The translations under genes were made by a program, and so were the position numbers. Positions 32,126 through 40,612 of a stretch of 64,000 nucleotides of DNA are shown here, piece by piece. How positions within the stretch are numbered: the stretch's first letter is position 1; each line of letters begins with the position of its first letter. This DNA is from Desulfovibrionaceae bacterium. GTDB lineage: Bacteria; Desulfobacterota; Desulfovibrionia; Desulfovibrionales; Desulfovibrionaceae. The stretch is taken from positions 122,591 to 186,590 of the forward strand of contig JAFLSV010000001.1 of assembly GCA_022510785.1 (NCBI GenBank), written 5' to 3'. The notes under the pieces were generated by a model that had not been told where the DNA came from, did no database searches, and was given only the letters and a program-made list of their open reading frames with translations.

Positions 32126-33568
32126 TCAAAGATACGGAGAAAATATCCAGAGCGCGGCGTCAAGAAGACGGCATGGCGCATGCCTGCGGTCGTAATCCTT
32201 GACCGTAAATTCCGTTGAACGGGAAAGCAGATCCAAAAAATACTCAGACATGGAGGCGCAGAATGTTGTGTCAAACACCTCCATATTCAACTCAAAATTC
32301 AGAAAAAGACTGCGCGGATCCAGATTTGCTGAACCAACAAGAGTATAATAATCATCCACCAGCAAAAGCTTGGTGTGGGCAAAGGGCGGCGGCTGAAAAA
32401 AAATACGCACGCCCTTGCGGATCAAATCGGGCTGCATGTGCCGTGAGGCGCGATGGACATAGGGCAGATTATTGACCTCTGGCAGCATGATGCGCACATC
32501 CACTCCCCGCAGTGCGGCGCTTGTCAGGGCATTGGAAAGTTCGCGCGGAGGCAGGAAGTACGGCGTCATGATGGCCACACGTTCCCGTGCCCCGCTGATA
32601 ACGCCGCACAAAAGATCGTGGATGTCATCGCGGCCGCGTCCCAGACCGTCAAAGACCAGCCGGCACCATGATGAACCGTGCGGTTCACCCATTTTTAAGG
32701 ATGGCGCGGTCTGTTTGCGGGTGACAAAGGCCCAGTCCATGAGGAAAGCCTCCTGCAAAAGCAGGGCAATGGGGCCGGCGCAGCGAAAATGGATGTCTTG
32801 CGCCTGGTTTTTGCCGGGCCGTTCCACGAGATGATGATCCCCTATATTCATGCCGCCGGTAAAGCCCACCAGGCCGTCGCAGACCAGCACCTTGCGATGT
32901 GTGCGCAGATTGATGGAAAAAGCTGGCGGAAACAAGCGGGGAGGCAAAAAGCGACGCACCTGGACGCCAGCTTCGCCCAGACGCTGCCAGGGTTTTGCCC
33001 GTGAATACAAGGAAGCACCCAGGCCATCCACCAGCAGCCGCACATCCACCCCGCGCCTGGCGGCTTGCGCCAGCGCATCGGCAAAGGCGTTACCCGTCAG
33101 GCCGCCTTTAAATATATAGGTAGAGAGATAAACATAACTGGATGCCTCATGGATGGCGGCCAGCATGGCCGGATAGGCCTCTTCGCCATTGCGCAGCAGG
33201 CGAATGCTGTTCCCCGCCAGGGGTTCACGCCCGGTGAGGGCACGTCCCACACGGGCCACCGTCTGTTCCGGTGGAACCGCTTCTCCCGGCGGGACAGGAG
33301 GAACGGGCTGAGGCAGACGGCGATCCAGAGCCGCATCGGCCTGTTCCTGCGCTTTGGCTGCTGAAGCCAGCAAATGGGCGGCATGGCTGTCCACCCGGCT
33401 CACTCCCGCCAGCAGATAGGCCACCGCTCCCGCATAGGGCAGCAGCATGATAAAGGCCACCCACGCCAGCGCCGCCTGCGGATCACGTTTGTGCAGCAGG
33501 GCGTGGCAGGCCGCTCCCAAAGCCAGAAGGACACCCGGAAGCGCAAGGGCGATACAGAGTGAGGTCAT
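32126..33568 (-). CDS. cls: Cardiolipin synthase (phospholipase D family)
   Basis: Cls condenses phosphatidylglycerol molecules into cardiolipin in the inner membrane. 480 residues. Two N-terminal hydrophobic helices ('CIALALPGVLLALGAACHALL' and 'AALAWVAFIMLLPYAGAVAYLLAG') match the PLDc_N region. The two HKD catalytic motifs are complete: 'HRKVLVCDGLVGFTGGMNIG' and 'HTKLLLVDDYYTLVGSANLD'. The C-terminus 'SLFLNFELNMEVFD' and 'LLDAALWIFSPYL' is typical. No strong Shine-Dalgarno precedes the ATG, but the start places the first helix correctly. Confidence 0.94.
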   Translation of the reverse strand: MTSLCIALALPGVLLALGAACHALLHKRDPQAALAWVAFIMLLPYAGAVAYLLAGVSRVDSHAAHLLASAAKAQEQADAALDRRLPQPVPPVPPGEAVPPEQTVARVGRALTGREPLAGNSIRLLRNGEEAYPAMLAAIHEASSYVYLSTYIFKGGLTGNAFADALAQAARRGVDVRLLVDGLGASLYSRAKPWQRLGEAGVQVRRFLPPRLFPPAFSINLRTHRKVLVCDGLVGFTGGMNIGDHHLVERPGKNQAQDIHFRCAGPIALLLQEAFLMDWAFVTRKQTAPSLKMGEPHGSSWCRLVFDGLGRGRDDIHDLLCGVISGARERVAIMTPYFLPPRELSNALTSAALRGVDVRIMLPEVNNLPYVHRASRHMQPDLIRKGVRIFFQPPPFAHTKLLLVDDYYTLVGSANLDPRSLFLNFELNMEVFDTTFCASMSEYFLDLLSRSTEFTVKDYDRRHAPCRLLDAALWIFSPYL

Positions 33569-33876
33569 GGCTCATAGCGCCGTTGAGGCAAAAAAATTTG
33601 AACAATCTTCATGTGTTATCCCTATTTTCTTCCCTTGAAGCGTTGTCAAGGATAAGAACTGACACAGGGTTGTCTGAAGCTGCATGCTTCATCGCGGTAC
33701 TCTTGACCTACTAAGAAAATTATGTATAGAAACAAAGTATAAAATTGTGATTACGGTCTTACACAGCGTTGGATTCTGTGCTGCCAGGTCAGAGGATATC
33801 AGAAAAGAACAGGCCAACGGCACAGGAGACGGCTCAGTCAGAAAAAAACAAAAACAGCATGCCGGAGGAAGCAGCA
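33569..33876. other. A/T-rich gap between cls and the MBL-fold gene
   Basis: About 308 bases, clearly richer in A/T than the flanking genes, with one good rightward promoter listed below. The ORF track runs the MBL reading frame back into this region, but the strong ribosome binding site is at the later ATG. No other gene is supported. Confidence 0.7.
33703..33730 (+). promoter_or_regulatory. Candidate promoter of the MBL-fold gene
   Basis: -35 TTGACC (5 of 6), 16-base spacer, -10 TATAGA (4 of 6), ~147 bases upstream of the chosen start. Confidence 0.5.
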
Positions 33877-34644
33877 ATGAACATACATCAAATACGCAAT
33901 GCAACACTGGTTATTACCTACAATGGAAAACGTTTTTTGATTGATCCGTGGCTGATGCCCAAAGAATTCATGGCGGGGTTCTCCGGGGCTATCCATGCCG
34001 ATGTGCGTCAGCCGCGCGTCGAACTTCCATTGCCCATTGAGGCTGTTGTCAGCGTCGATGCCGTTATTCTCACCCATATACATCCTGACCATTGGGATGA
34101 CTTCGCCGCCAGGGCACTTGATAAACATATCCCGTTTTTTGTGCAGAACGAAGTGGAAGCGCAAAGTATTCGGTCTTTGGGCTTTCATAATGTGCGGGTT
34201 ATATCGGAGACAGGAACGCATTTTGATGGAATAATCCTCTTCAAAACAGGCGGTCAGCACGGCAGACGGGAAATTGTCAAAGCTGTTTGCGAGCAGATTG
34301 GCCTGACATACGATGCCATGGGTGTTGTCTTTACGGCAGATAATGAAAAAACGCTTTACCTTGCCGGTGACACAATATGGTGCGAGGAAGTCAGGGCCGC
34401 CGTGGATGCGCACAAACCCGATATGATTATCGCCAATGCGTGCGGCGCCATGCTCCTGAACGGTGAAAAACTCATCATGGACACCGCGGATATTCAAGCA
34501 CTGGCCGCATACACACCGAAAACAACCATCATTGCCAGCCACATGGACACCGTGAGCCACCTGAGCGTGACACGCGATGATATCCGACGCCTCAATCTCC
34601 GCAATGTGCTGGTGCCGGAAGACAATGAGATTTTGGCATATTAG
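33877..34644 (+). CDS. MBL-fold metallo-hydrolase (UPF0173/UlaG-like)
   Basis: A 255-residue metallo-beta-lactamase-fold protein of the short UlaG/UPF0173-like type. Opens with 'NATLVITYNGKRFLIDPWL', has the metal motif 'LTHIHPDHWDDFAA' (HxHxDH), and later ligands in 'GGQHGRRE', 'YLAGDTIW' and 'IIASHMDTVSHL'. Such proteins hydrolyse lactones, phosphodiesters or unknown esters in the cytoplasm; the substrate cannot be told. GGAGGAA upstream fixes the start 36 codons inside the ORF track entry. It is monocistronic with its own A/T-rich promoter region. Confidence 0.88.
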   Translation: MNIHQIRNATLVITYNGKRFLIDPWLMPKEFMAGFSGAIHADVRQPRVELPLPIEAVVSVDAVILTHIHPDHWDDFAARALDKHIPFFVQNEVEAQSIRSLGFHNVRVISETGTHFDGIILFKTGGQHGRREIVKAVCEQIGLTYDAMGVVFTADNEKTLYLAGDTIWCEEVRAAVDAHKPDMIIANACGAMLLNGEKLIMDTADIQALAAYTPKTTIIASHMDTVSHLSVTRDDIRRLNLRNVLVPEDNEILAY

Positions 34645-34786
34645 GGCTGTCGTCCCGGTTTCACCCCCGTCGTCCGTATTCCGGCCATGGACGGCTCAGC
34701 GCGTCGACAAGCGTTCCGGATTCATGGGGCCTGTCTGACCGGGGGTATGAATCGAAAACGCCACACAAAAAAAAGCGGGGTTGACC

Positions 34787-35569
34787 ATGCATGTTCTTGA
34801 AATTGATGCAAGCCGTTGCTGCGGCGATGCCCTGTGTGTGCGGGTGTGCCCGACGGGCTGTTTGCGTATGCACGCGGACAAGGCGGCTCCCGTGCCGCTC
34901 AGCGGCAAACTCTGTCTGGACTGTGGTCACTGCGTCGCCGTATGCCCCAAGGCCGCAGTGAGCATAGATGGGCGTTCTCCCGACGAATTAGCGCCGGCCC
35001 GGAACAGCGTCACGCCCGAGGCATTTTCCATGCTGGCCCGGACACGCCGCTCCATGCGCGCCTTTCGCCCTGATCCGGTTCCTCACGAGATACTGGCGGC
35101 GGCACTGGACACGGCGCGCTATGCTCCCACAGGAAAAAACAGCCAGGATGTGGCCTGGATTGCCGTGGAAGGTGAAGAGAAGCTGGCCGCTCTGGGAAAG
35201 CTGGTTATTGATTCCATGCGAACCATGCCGGGTACCGAGCGTCTGGTGGAGGCCTTTGAGCGTGGACGCGACCCCATTCTGCGCAAGGCGCCCTGCGTCG
35301 TGTTTGCTCACGGCTCCACCGGCTATGGCCTCAGCGCGGCGGACTGCGCCATAGCCATGACCTATTGTGAGCTGGCGCTGCACAGTATGGGACTGGGAAG
35401 CTGCTGGGCGGGCTATGTGCTGGGCGTGGCCCGGCACAGTGCCGAGGTGCGAACCCTTCTTGGTCTGCCGGAAGGGCGTGAAGCGTATGCCGGGCTTATG
35501 GTGGGCTACCCTGCCCTGCGCTATCAGCGCATACCGGATCGCAAGCCCGCGCACCTTGTCTGGGTCTGA
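34787..35569 (+). CDS. Ferredoxin-nitroreductase fusion
   Basis: 260 residues. The first ~60 form a two-cluster ferredoxin domain: 'CCGDALCVRVCP' (one cysteine spacing atypical) and 'CLDCGHCVAVCP' (classical). From ~75 onward is a nitroreductase FMN fold: 'ARTRRSMRAFRPDPVPHEIL' (R-S-x-R FMN phosphate site), 'ARYAPTGKNSQDVAWI', 'HSMGLGSCWAGYV' and 'LMVGYPALRYQRIP'. Fused ferredoxin-nitroreductases are common in anaerobes and take electrons from reduced ferredoxin instead of NAD(P)H; the physiological acceptor is unknown. The ORF track uses a TTG two codons earlier. Confidence 0.9.
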   Translation: MHVLEIDASRCCGDALCVRVCPTGCLRMHADKAAPVPLSGKLCLDCGHCVAVCPKAAVSIDGRSPDELAPARNSVTPEAFSMLARTRRSMRAFRPDPVPHEILAAALDTARYAPTGKNSQDVAWIAVEGEEKLAALGKLVIDSMRTMPGTERLVEAFERGRDPILRKAPCVVFAHGSTGYGLSAADCAIAMTYCELALHSMGLGSCWAGYVLGVARHSAEVRTLLGLPEGREAYAGLMVGYPALRYQRIPDRKPAHLVWV

Positions 35570-35626
35570 ATTCCACAGCTCTCCCGGATGCACGTGTTGC
35601 GGATGGAGAATTAGTACCGTAATCCG

Positions 35627-35663
35627 CATTCAAAACCGCCCCTTATCGGGGCGGTTTTGAATG
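35627..35663. terminator. Bidirectional terminator between nitroreductase and htrA
   Basis: A perfect 16-bp stem (arm begins CATTCAAAACCGCCCC) with a 5-base loop; A4 and T4 runs inside the arms give a U-tract in both directions. It serves both converging genes. Confidence 0.88.
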
Positions 35664-35719
35664 CCGGGCAAAAAATTTTGCCCTATGCGGGAATACAGGC
35701 CGAGCCTGCTTCTTTTTCT

Positions 35720-37135
35720 TTAATCCTTATCCACCGGCACGGTGACAAAAAAGCTTTCGCCCCGGCGGTTCACCTGAAGCATGACAGCCCCGCGTTCACG
35801 TCCCTCCTTGCGCACAATGGAGGCCAGTTCATCCACACTGGTCACCGGGTTCAGGTTGGCAGACTGGATAACGTCGCCGGAACGCAGGCCAGCTTCCTGC
35901 GCCGGACTGCCGGGCTCAACGGACAAAATAACCAGCCCTTCGGTATTGGCCGGCAACTGGAGGGAGCGCATGTCATCCCTGGTAAGCGGACGTATAGTCA
36001 AACCGAGCGAAGCGTTGCCCTCTTCCTGAACGCCGCTCTGGCTGATATGCTGGCTCGCGCGTTCTCCAAGCCTGACGGTGGTGCTGAATTCCTTGCCGTT
36101 GCGGAGCGCGGTCACTTTGACATCCGTGCCAGGCTTCAGGTCGGCCACGCTGCGCAGAAGCTCGGCCGAATTGCGGATATCGGTGCGGCCAACACGCACA
36201 ATGATATCCCCGGCCTTCAAACCGGCCCTGGCCGCGGGCTCATCAGGCATCACAGAGCCAATGAGCGCGCCCTGGCTGTCTTTCAGACCCAGAGCCCTGG
36301 CCGTGTTTTCATCCACATCCTGGATGGTGACGCCCAGCCAGCCGCGGCTGATCCGCTTGCCGCTTTTCAATTCATCCACAATGCGGGAAGCCAGGTTGCT
36401 GGGAATGGCGAACCCGATCCCCTGGCCGCTGGCCACAATGGCCGTATTGATGCCGATGACCTCCCCGGCCATGTTGATCAGCGGGCCGCCGCTGTTACCG
36501 GGATTAATCGATGCGTCGGTCTGCAGGAAGTTGTCAAAGGGGCCGGAGTGAATGTCACGCTCCTTGGCACTAAGAATGCCCGCCGTCACCGAATTGCTGA
36601 GGCCGAAAGGATTGCCGATGGCCACTACCCATTCACCCACTTCGGCGGCATCGGAGTCGCCGAATCTGAGCACGGGCAGGGCGCGTTTGGCATCCACCTT
36701 GAGCAGCGCGAGATCGGTTTCGGAATCGGTGCCAACCACGCTGGCCTCAAGGGAATGGGCGCGATCGGAATTCCCCTCAAGGTTGACGAACACCTTGTCC
36801 GCGCCTTCCACCACATGGTTGTTGGTAACAATATAGCCATCGCTGGAAATGATGAAGCCAGACCCCAGCGACGTCTGTTTGCGCGGCCCTTGCGGCTGCC
36901 CCCAGAACGGGGCGAATTCCTCAAAAAAGCGTTCCATCATGCCAGGAGGCATGCCGGGAAAGCCGTTCCGCATACGGGGCGCGACTTCGCGCTCGGTGCT
37001 GATGTTCACCACGGCAGGCCCGGCGCTTTTGGCCAGGGGCACAAAATCGGGAAGGGCCGGGGCCGCCACGGCCACGGAAACAGTCAGAGCCAGTGCCGCC
37101 ATTAAAAACGCCGTTTGGCGAAGAGTTCGTTTCAT
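35720..37135 (-). CDS. degP: Do/HtrA-family periplasmic serine protease
   Basis: A 471-residue HtrA protease/chaperone for misfolded envelope proteins. The signal peptide ends at 'VSVAVAAPALP'. Catalytic triad: His in 'VTNNHVVEGA', Asp in 'TDLALLKVD', Ser in 'INPGNSGGPLINM'. Two PDZ domains follow: one from 'SRGWLGVTIQDVDE' to 'KAGDIIVRVGRTDI' and one containing 'LVILSVEPGSPAQEAGLRSGDVI'. Domain layout equals DegP/DegQ/MucD; the short loop before the protease domain is more like DegQ/MucD, so the symbol is a family-level choice. AGGAG precedes the start. Confidence 0.93.
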   Translation of the reverse strand: MKRTLRQTAFLMAALALTVSVAVAAPALPDFVPLAKSAGPAVVNISTEREVAPRMRNGFPGMPPGMMERFFEEFAPFWGQPQGPRKQTSLGSGFIISSDGYIVTNNHVVEGADKVFVNLEGNSDRAHSLEASVVGTDSETDLALLKVDAKRALPVLRFGDSDAAEVGEWVVAIGNPFGLSNSVTAGILSAKERDIHSGPFDNFLQTDASINPGNSGGPLINMAGEVIGINTAIVASGQGIGFAIPSNLASRIVDELKSGKRISRGWLGVTIQDVDENTARALGLKDSQGALIGSVMPDEPAARAGLKAGDIIVRVGRTDIRNSAELLRSVADLKPGTDVKVTALRNGKEFSTTVRLGERASQHISQSGVQEEGNASLGLTIRPLTRDDMRSLQLPANTEGLVILSVEPGSPAQEAGLRSGDVIQSANLNPVTSVDELASIVRKEGRERGAVMLQVNRRGESFFVTVPVDKD

Positions 37136-37285
37136 GAATGAGCTCCTGAAAATAAGAGGTGCTGTGAACCGGAACGCCGGTCTGGCCGACGCCCTGCGCT
37201 GTGTCCATATTTAACCATGCGACCGGGAAACGCCATTGTAAAAACCGGCGGCGTGCCCGCATACCACCCCAGAGCTTGTGTCTCC

Positions 37286-37540
37286 TTATCGCCCCGCGCC
37301 GTCCTTAGCGCCGCATGCCGCTCCCGGACAGGAGCCGGAACAGGCGGTTGAACGTGAGGGCACAGGCCGGACAGATCCGGGCTTAAAGGGAAACGCGCCC
37401 GTTTTGAGGGGGCTTGGCGCGCTGACCTGGCGCCTTGTATCAAGGGATCCGCAATGAGGACAGGGCGCTGCTTCGTCACCAGATACCAGATCCTCGAACT
37501 GTGTGCGACAGGCCGAACAAAAGAAATCGTACATGGGCAT
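37286..37540 (-). CDS. FmdB-family zinc-ribbon protein
   Basis: An 84-residue protein with the FmdB/CxxC_CxxC_SSSS regulatory zinc ribbon at its N-terminus: 'MYDFFCSACRTQFEDLV', then 'APCPHCGSLDTRR', giving two CxxC knuckles. The tail is Pro/Ser/Cys-rich and disordered. Its role is unknown; FmdB was first noted beside formamidase and amidase genes. The start with GGAG (8 bases) lies 7 codons inside the ORF track entry. It lies upstream of htrA on the same strand, ~150 bases away. Confidence 0.85.
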   Translation of the reverse strand: MPMYDFFCSACRTQFEDLVSGDEAAPCPHCGSLDTRRQVSAPSPLKTGAFPFKPGSVRPVPSRSTACSGSCPGAACGAKDGAGR

Positions 37541-37764
37541 AGGGACATCTCCAAACCGCACGGATTCCGTATCGGGACTGATGGAAGAGAACAGTGCGGC
37601 ATAAGGCTACATTAATCACCAAATTTTAAATGGCAAGGGCGACAGGTGAGGGAACGCCCCCTGTCTTTTTCATGGACACAGCCGGACTTTTCATACGGCC
37701 GCCATGCGGCGGGCCTCGGCTTCACAGCTTGTCAAGGCAGGCCGCTTGTGCCACAAAGACGGTT

Positions 37765-38376
37765 ATGAACATACTGCGTCATGTCTTTTTCTGGATCGGG
37801 CTCCTCGTCCTGCTCCTGCCCATTCCGGTGCGCGCCGAAGGCGATGCGGTTTTTGTGCTTAACTCTCTCAGTGTGACGACACGCACTGACATCCCCCGCC
37901 TGGAAGCGGCCGTCACGGTGAGCGATGTGGCCCCCATACGCGCCAATCTGCGCGATGGCGCGGCCCTCAATCTTTCCCTGGACGTGATTCTCGAACTGCC
38001 CCGCCTGGTACTGCCTTCGCAGATTCTGGCGGAAAGCCATATCCTGTACCAGATCCGTTTTGATCCTCTGGCACGGGAATATCTGCTGCTGCGTGAGGCG
38101 GCACCGCCCCTGCGCCACAGCAGCCTGGAATCTCTGCTGAACGATGTGCTGGGCGATACGGTCATCCCACTCGTTCCCTCAACGCCTTTCACGCCGGATG
38201 ACACCTATCGGGCGACTCTGACCCTGTCCCTGCGGCACGCTCATGTCCCGCCCTGGCTGAAAAAGGCCCTGTTTTTCTGGTCCTGGGATGTTCTTGCTCC
38301 GGCTGCCTTCACTCTGGATTTTCAGTATGAAGCGCTTCCGCTTTCCGATGCGGAACAGGGGCGCCCCTATGCCTGA
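37765..38376 (+). CDS. DUF4390 periplasmic protein
   Basis: A 203-residue exported protein. The signal peptide 'ILRHVFFWIGLLVLLLPIPVRAEG' is clear. The mature part is beta-rich ('FVLNSLSVTTRTDIPRLEAAVTVSDVAPIRANLRDGAALNLSLDVIL') and fits the DUF4390 family, which in proteobacteria regularly precedes an NtrY-type kinase. It overlaps the kinase start by 8 bases, so it is probably a sensor accessory or a periplasmic partner of that kinase. The ORF track starts 45 codons upstream, before the signal peptide. Confidence 0.85.
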   Translation: MNILRHVFFWIGLLVLLLPIPVRAEGDAVFVLNSLSVTTRTDIPRLEAAVTVSDVAPIRANLRDGAALNLSLDVILELPRLVLPSQILAESHILYQIRFDPLAREYLLLREAAPPLRHSSLESLLNDVLGDTVIPLVPSTPFTPDDTYRATLTLSLRHAHVPPWLKKALFFWSWDVLAPAAFTLDFQYEALPLSDAEQGRPYA

Positions 38377-40612
38377 ATCGCCCATCCATCCCGTCAGTCC
38401 CGCGCCCGATCCCGCCGCGGCCGGACGCCTCGAACGCACGCGCCGTCGCAGAGAAATGACAGCGGCCATCGTGCTTATTCTGATGGTCGTACTCGGCACC
38501 TGGGGGCAACTGGCCTATTTCGGCACAGATTCCTGGATGTTCCTCGGGCTGCTCAATGTCAACGCCGTCCTGATGCTGATCGTGCTGTTCCTGGTGGCTC
38601 GCAACGTGGTGAAACTGCTCCTGGAACGACGGCGAAAAATATTCGGCGCGCGTCTGCGAACGCGCCTGGTGCTGGCCTTTGTCTCCATCTCCCTGGTGCC
38701 GGTACTCATCATGTTCCTGGCGGCCAACCGCGTGTTGAACTCCAGCGTGGACTACTGGTTTACCAGCCAGGTGGAAAATTCCATGCAGGCGGCTCTGGAA
38801 GTGGGGCAAAGCTTCTACAGCTCGGCAGCCGGCAGGCTGCGCACCAGCGCAATCCCCCTGCTGAATGAAGTTCGGCAGCTTTCTCTGGATAACCCCGCCC
38901 TGGATGAACTGCTGGAACGCCATCATCGCGAAAATGGCCTGATGCTGGCGGGCTTCATCCAGCGCCTGCCCACCGACCCGCCTGTCTACGCGGAAAAACT
39001 GTGGCATACCCAGGCGGCTTTTGCTCCCATCTGGAACGAGGTGCGGCGGGGTATCAATTGGGATACAGTCACGCGCACCGGTTTTGAGTCCATACTCTGG
39101 GCGGATCGCAGCGGTGATTATGTCATTTGCGCTCTGCCCGTGCCCGACTCGGACGCTGTGTATCTGGTCATTGCCGAATCCATAGGACATGGCCTTCTTG
39201 TTCAGCTGGATCGCATCAGTCAGGGCTTTGAGGAATATACCCAGCTCAAGAACCTGAAAAAGCCATTAAAGATTTCTTTCACGCTTATTCTGGGCCTGCT
39301 CAGCCTGATCATGGTCTTTGGGGCTGTCTGGATGGCCTTTCGCCTGTCGCGCGAACTCGTCGAGCCAATTCTGGCGCTGTCTCACGGCACGGCGCAGGTC
39401 GCACGGGGAGAACTGGACTTTCAGCTTCAGGATGCCGGCAAGGACGAGCTGGGGCAGCTGGTGGATTCGTTTAATCGTATGGCCGCCGATCTGTACGAAA
39501 GCCGTGAACACCAGGAACGACTGAACGCTCTTCTGGAAGAGCGCACCCGCTATATCGAGACCGTGCTTGAAAACATAGCCACCGGGGTTGTGACCCTGGA
39601 TGCCGAAGGCCGTATCCTGACCATGAACAAGGCGGTGTGCAGCATTTTCTCCACGACGGCTCATCAGTGGGAAGGCCGCCGCCCCGCCGTTTTTCTTCAG
39701 CCCGAGTATGCGGAACTTCTGACCGTCATGTATGAACACCTGCGCCGGCATCCCGAACAGCCCTGGCAGCAGGGCCTGGAATTTGTGAGGCGCGGCCGCC
39801 ACTGGAAATTGCTGGTTCACGCCGTCGCCCTGCCCGCCGGATCCGACGAGGCGTCGCCACGCGGCCTGGGCAGCGTGGTCGCCGTTATTGAGGACATCAC
39901 CGAACTGGCCCGGATGCAGCGCTTTGCGGCCTGGCGGGAAGTAGCAAGGCGCATCGCTCATGAAATCAAAAATCCGCTGACCCCCATCAAGCTTTCCGCC
40001 CAGCGGCTGGAACGCAAATTTTCCGAGGCGGTCAGCGACCCTGCCTTTTCACAATGCACAGGGCTTATCGTGCGCGAAGTGGAGCGCATGCAGAATATGG
40101 TGACGGAATTTTCCTCCTTCGCCTCACTGCCCGAGGTATCGCTGAAGCCAGGCAATGTGGCTCCGCTGCTGGAAGAAGTGGCCGCCATATTCCGGGCCAG
40201 TCATTCCGGCATTCAGTGGCACACGCAGATACCGGCCGCCCTGCCCGACATCCGGCTTGACCCTGAAGCTCTGCACCGGGCGCTTCTGAACGTGCTGGGC
40301 AACGCGGCCGAAGCGCTGGAAGAAGCCTGTCCTCCCCGGGGTGAGGGGGGCCGCGTTACCGTGCGGGCCGCATTGACCGCTCCAGGCGGGGATCTGGTGG
40401 TGGAAGTCGAGGACAACGGCCCCGGCCTCCCGGACGAAGACACGTCGCGTCTGTTTGAGCCGTATTACTCCCTCAAGCGTGGTGGCACCGGGCTGGGTCT
40501 GGCTATCGTCCGTTCCATCATCCAGGATCACGGGGCCACGGTATGCGCTTTTGGAGCGCCCGGCGGGGGCACGGTTATCCGCATGGAATTTCCCGTGCCG
40601 GAACACGGTTAA
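38369..40612 (+). CDS. NtrY-like sensor histidine kinase
   Basis: A 747-residue membrane kinase. It has about three N-terminal helices ('AAIVLILMVVLGTWGQLAYF', 'VNAVLMLIVLFLVARNVV', 'LVLAFVSISLVPVLIMFLAA'), a large periplasmic loop, and a further helix near 'SFTLILGLLSLIMVFGAVWM'. HAMP ('LDFQLQDAGKDELGQLVDSFN'), PAS ('VLENIATGVVTLDAEGRILTMN'), HisKA with the phospho-acceptor His in 'RRIAHEIKNPLTPIKLSAQ', and HATPase ('GNAAEALEEA', 'VEDNGPGLPDED', 'GGTGLGLAIV') follow. No NtrX-type response regulator is next to it, because tilS converges with a 4-base overlap. The DUF4390 gene before it is the likely sensor partner. Confidence 0.92.
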   Translation: MPESPIHPVSPAPDPAAAGRLERTRRRREMTAAIVLILMVVLGTWGQLAYFGTDSWMFLGLLNVNAVLMLIVLFLVARNVVKLLLERRRKIFGARLRTRLVLAFVSISLVPVLIMFLAANRVLNSSVDYWFTSQVENSMQAALEVGQSFYSSAAGRLRTSAIPLLNEVRQLSLDNPALDELLERHHRENGLMLAGFIQRLPTDPPVYAEKLWHTQAAFAPIWNEVRRGINWDTVTRTGFESILWADRSGDYVICALPVPDSDAVYLVIAESIGHGLLVQLDRISQGFEEYTQLKNLKKPLKISFTLILGLLSLIMVFGAVWMAFRLSRELVEPILALSHGTAQVARGELDFQLQDAGKDELGQLVDSFNRMAADLYESREHQERLNALLEERTRYIETVLENIATGVVTLDAEGRILTMNKAVCSIFSTTAHQWEGRRPAVFLQPEYAELLTVMYEHLRRHPEQPWQQGLEFVRRGRHWKLLVHAVALPAGSDEASPRGLGSVVAVIEDITELARMQRFAAWREVARRIAHEIKNPLTPIKLSAQRLERKFSEAVSDPAFSQCTGLIVREVERMQNMVTEFSSFASLPEVSLKPGNVAPLLEEVAAIFRASHSGIQWHTQIPAALPDIRLDPEALHRALLNVLGNAAEALEEACPPRGEGGRVTVRAALTAPGGDLVVEVEDNGPGLPDEDTSRLFEPYYSLKRGGTGLGLAIVRSIIQDHGATVCAFGAPGGGTVIRMEFPVPEHG

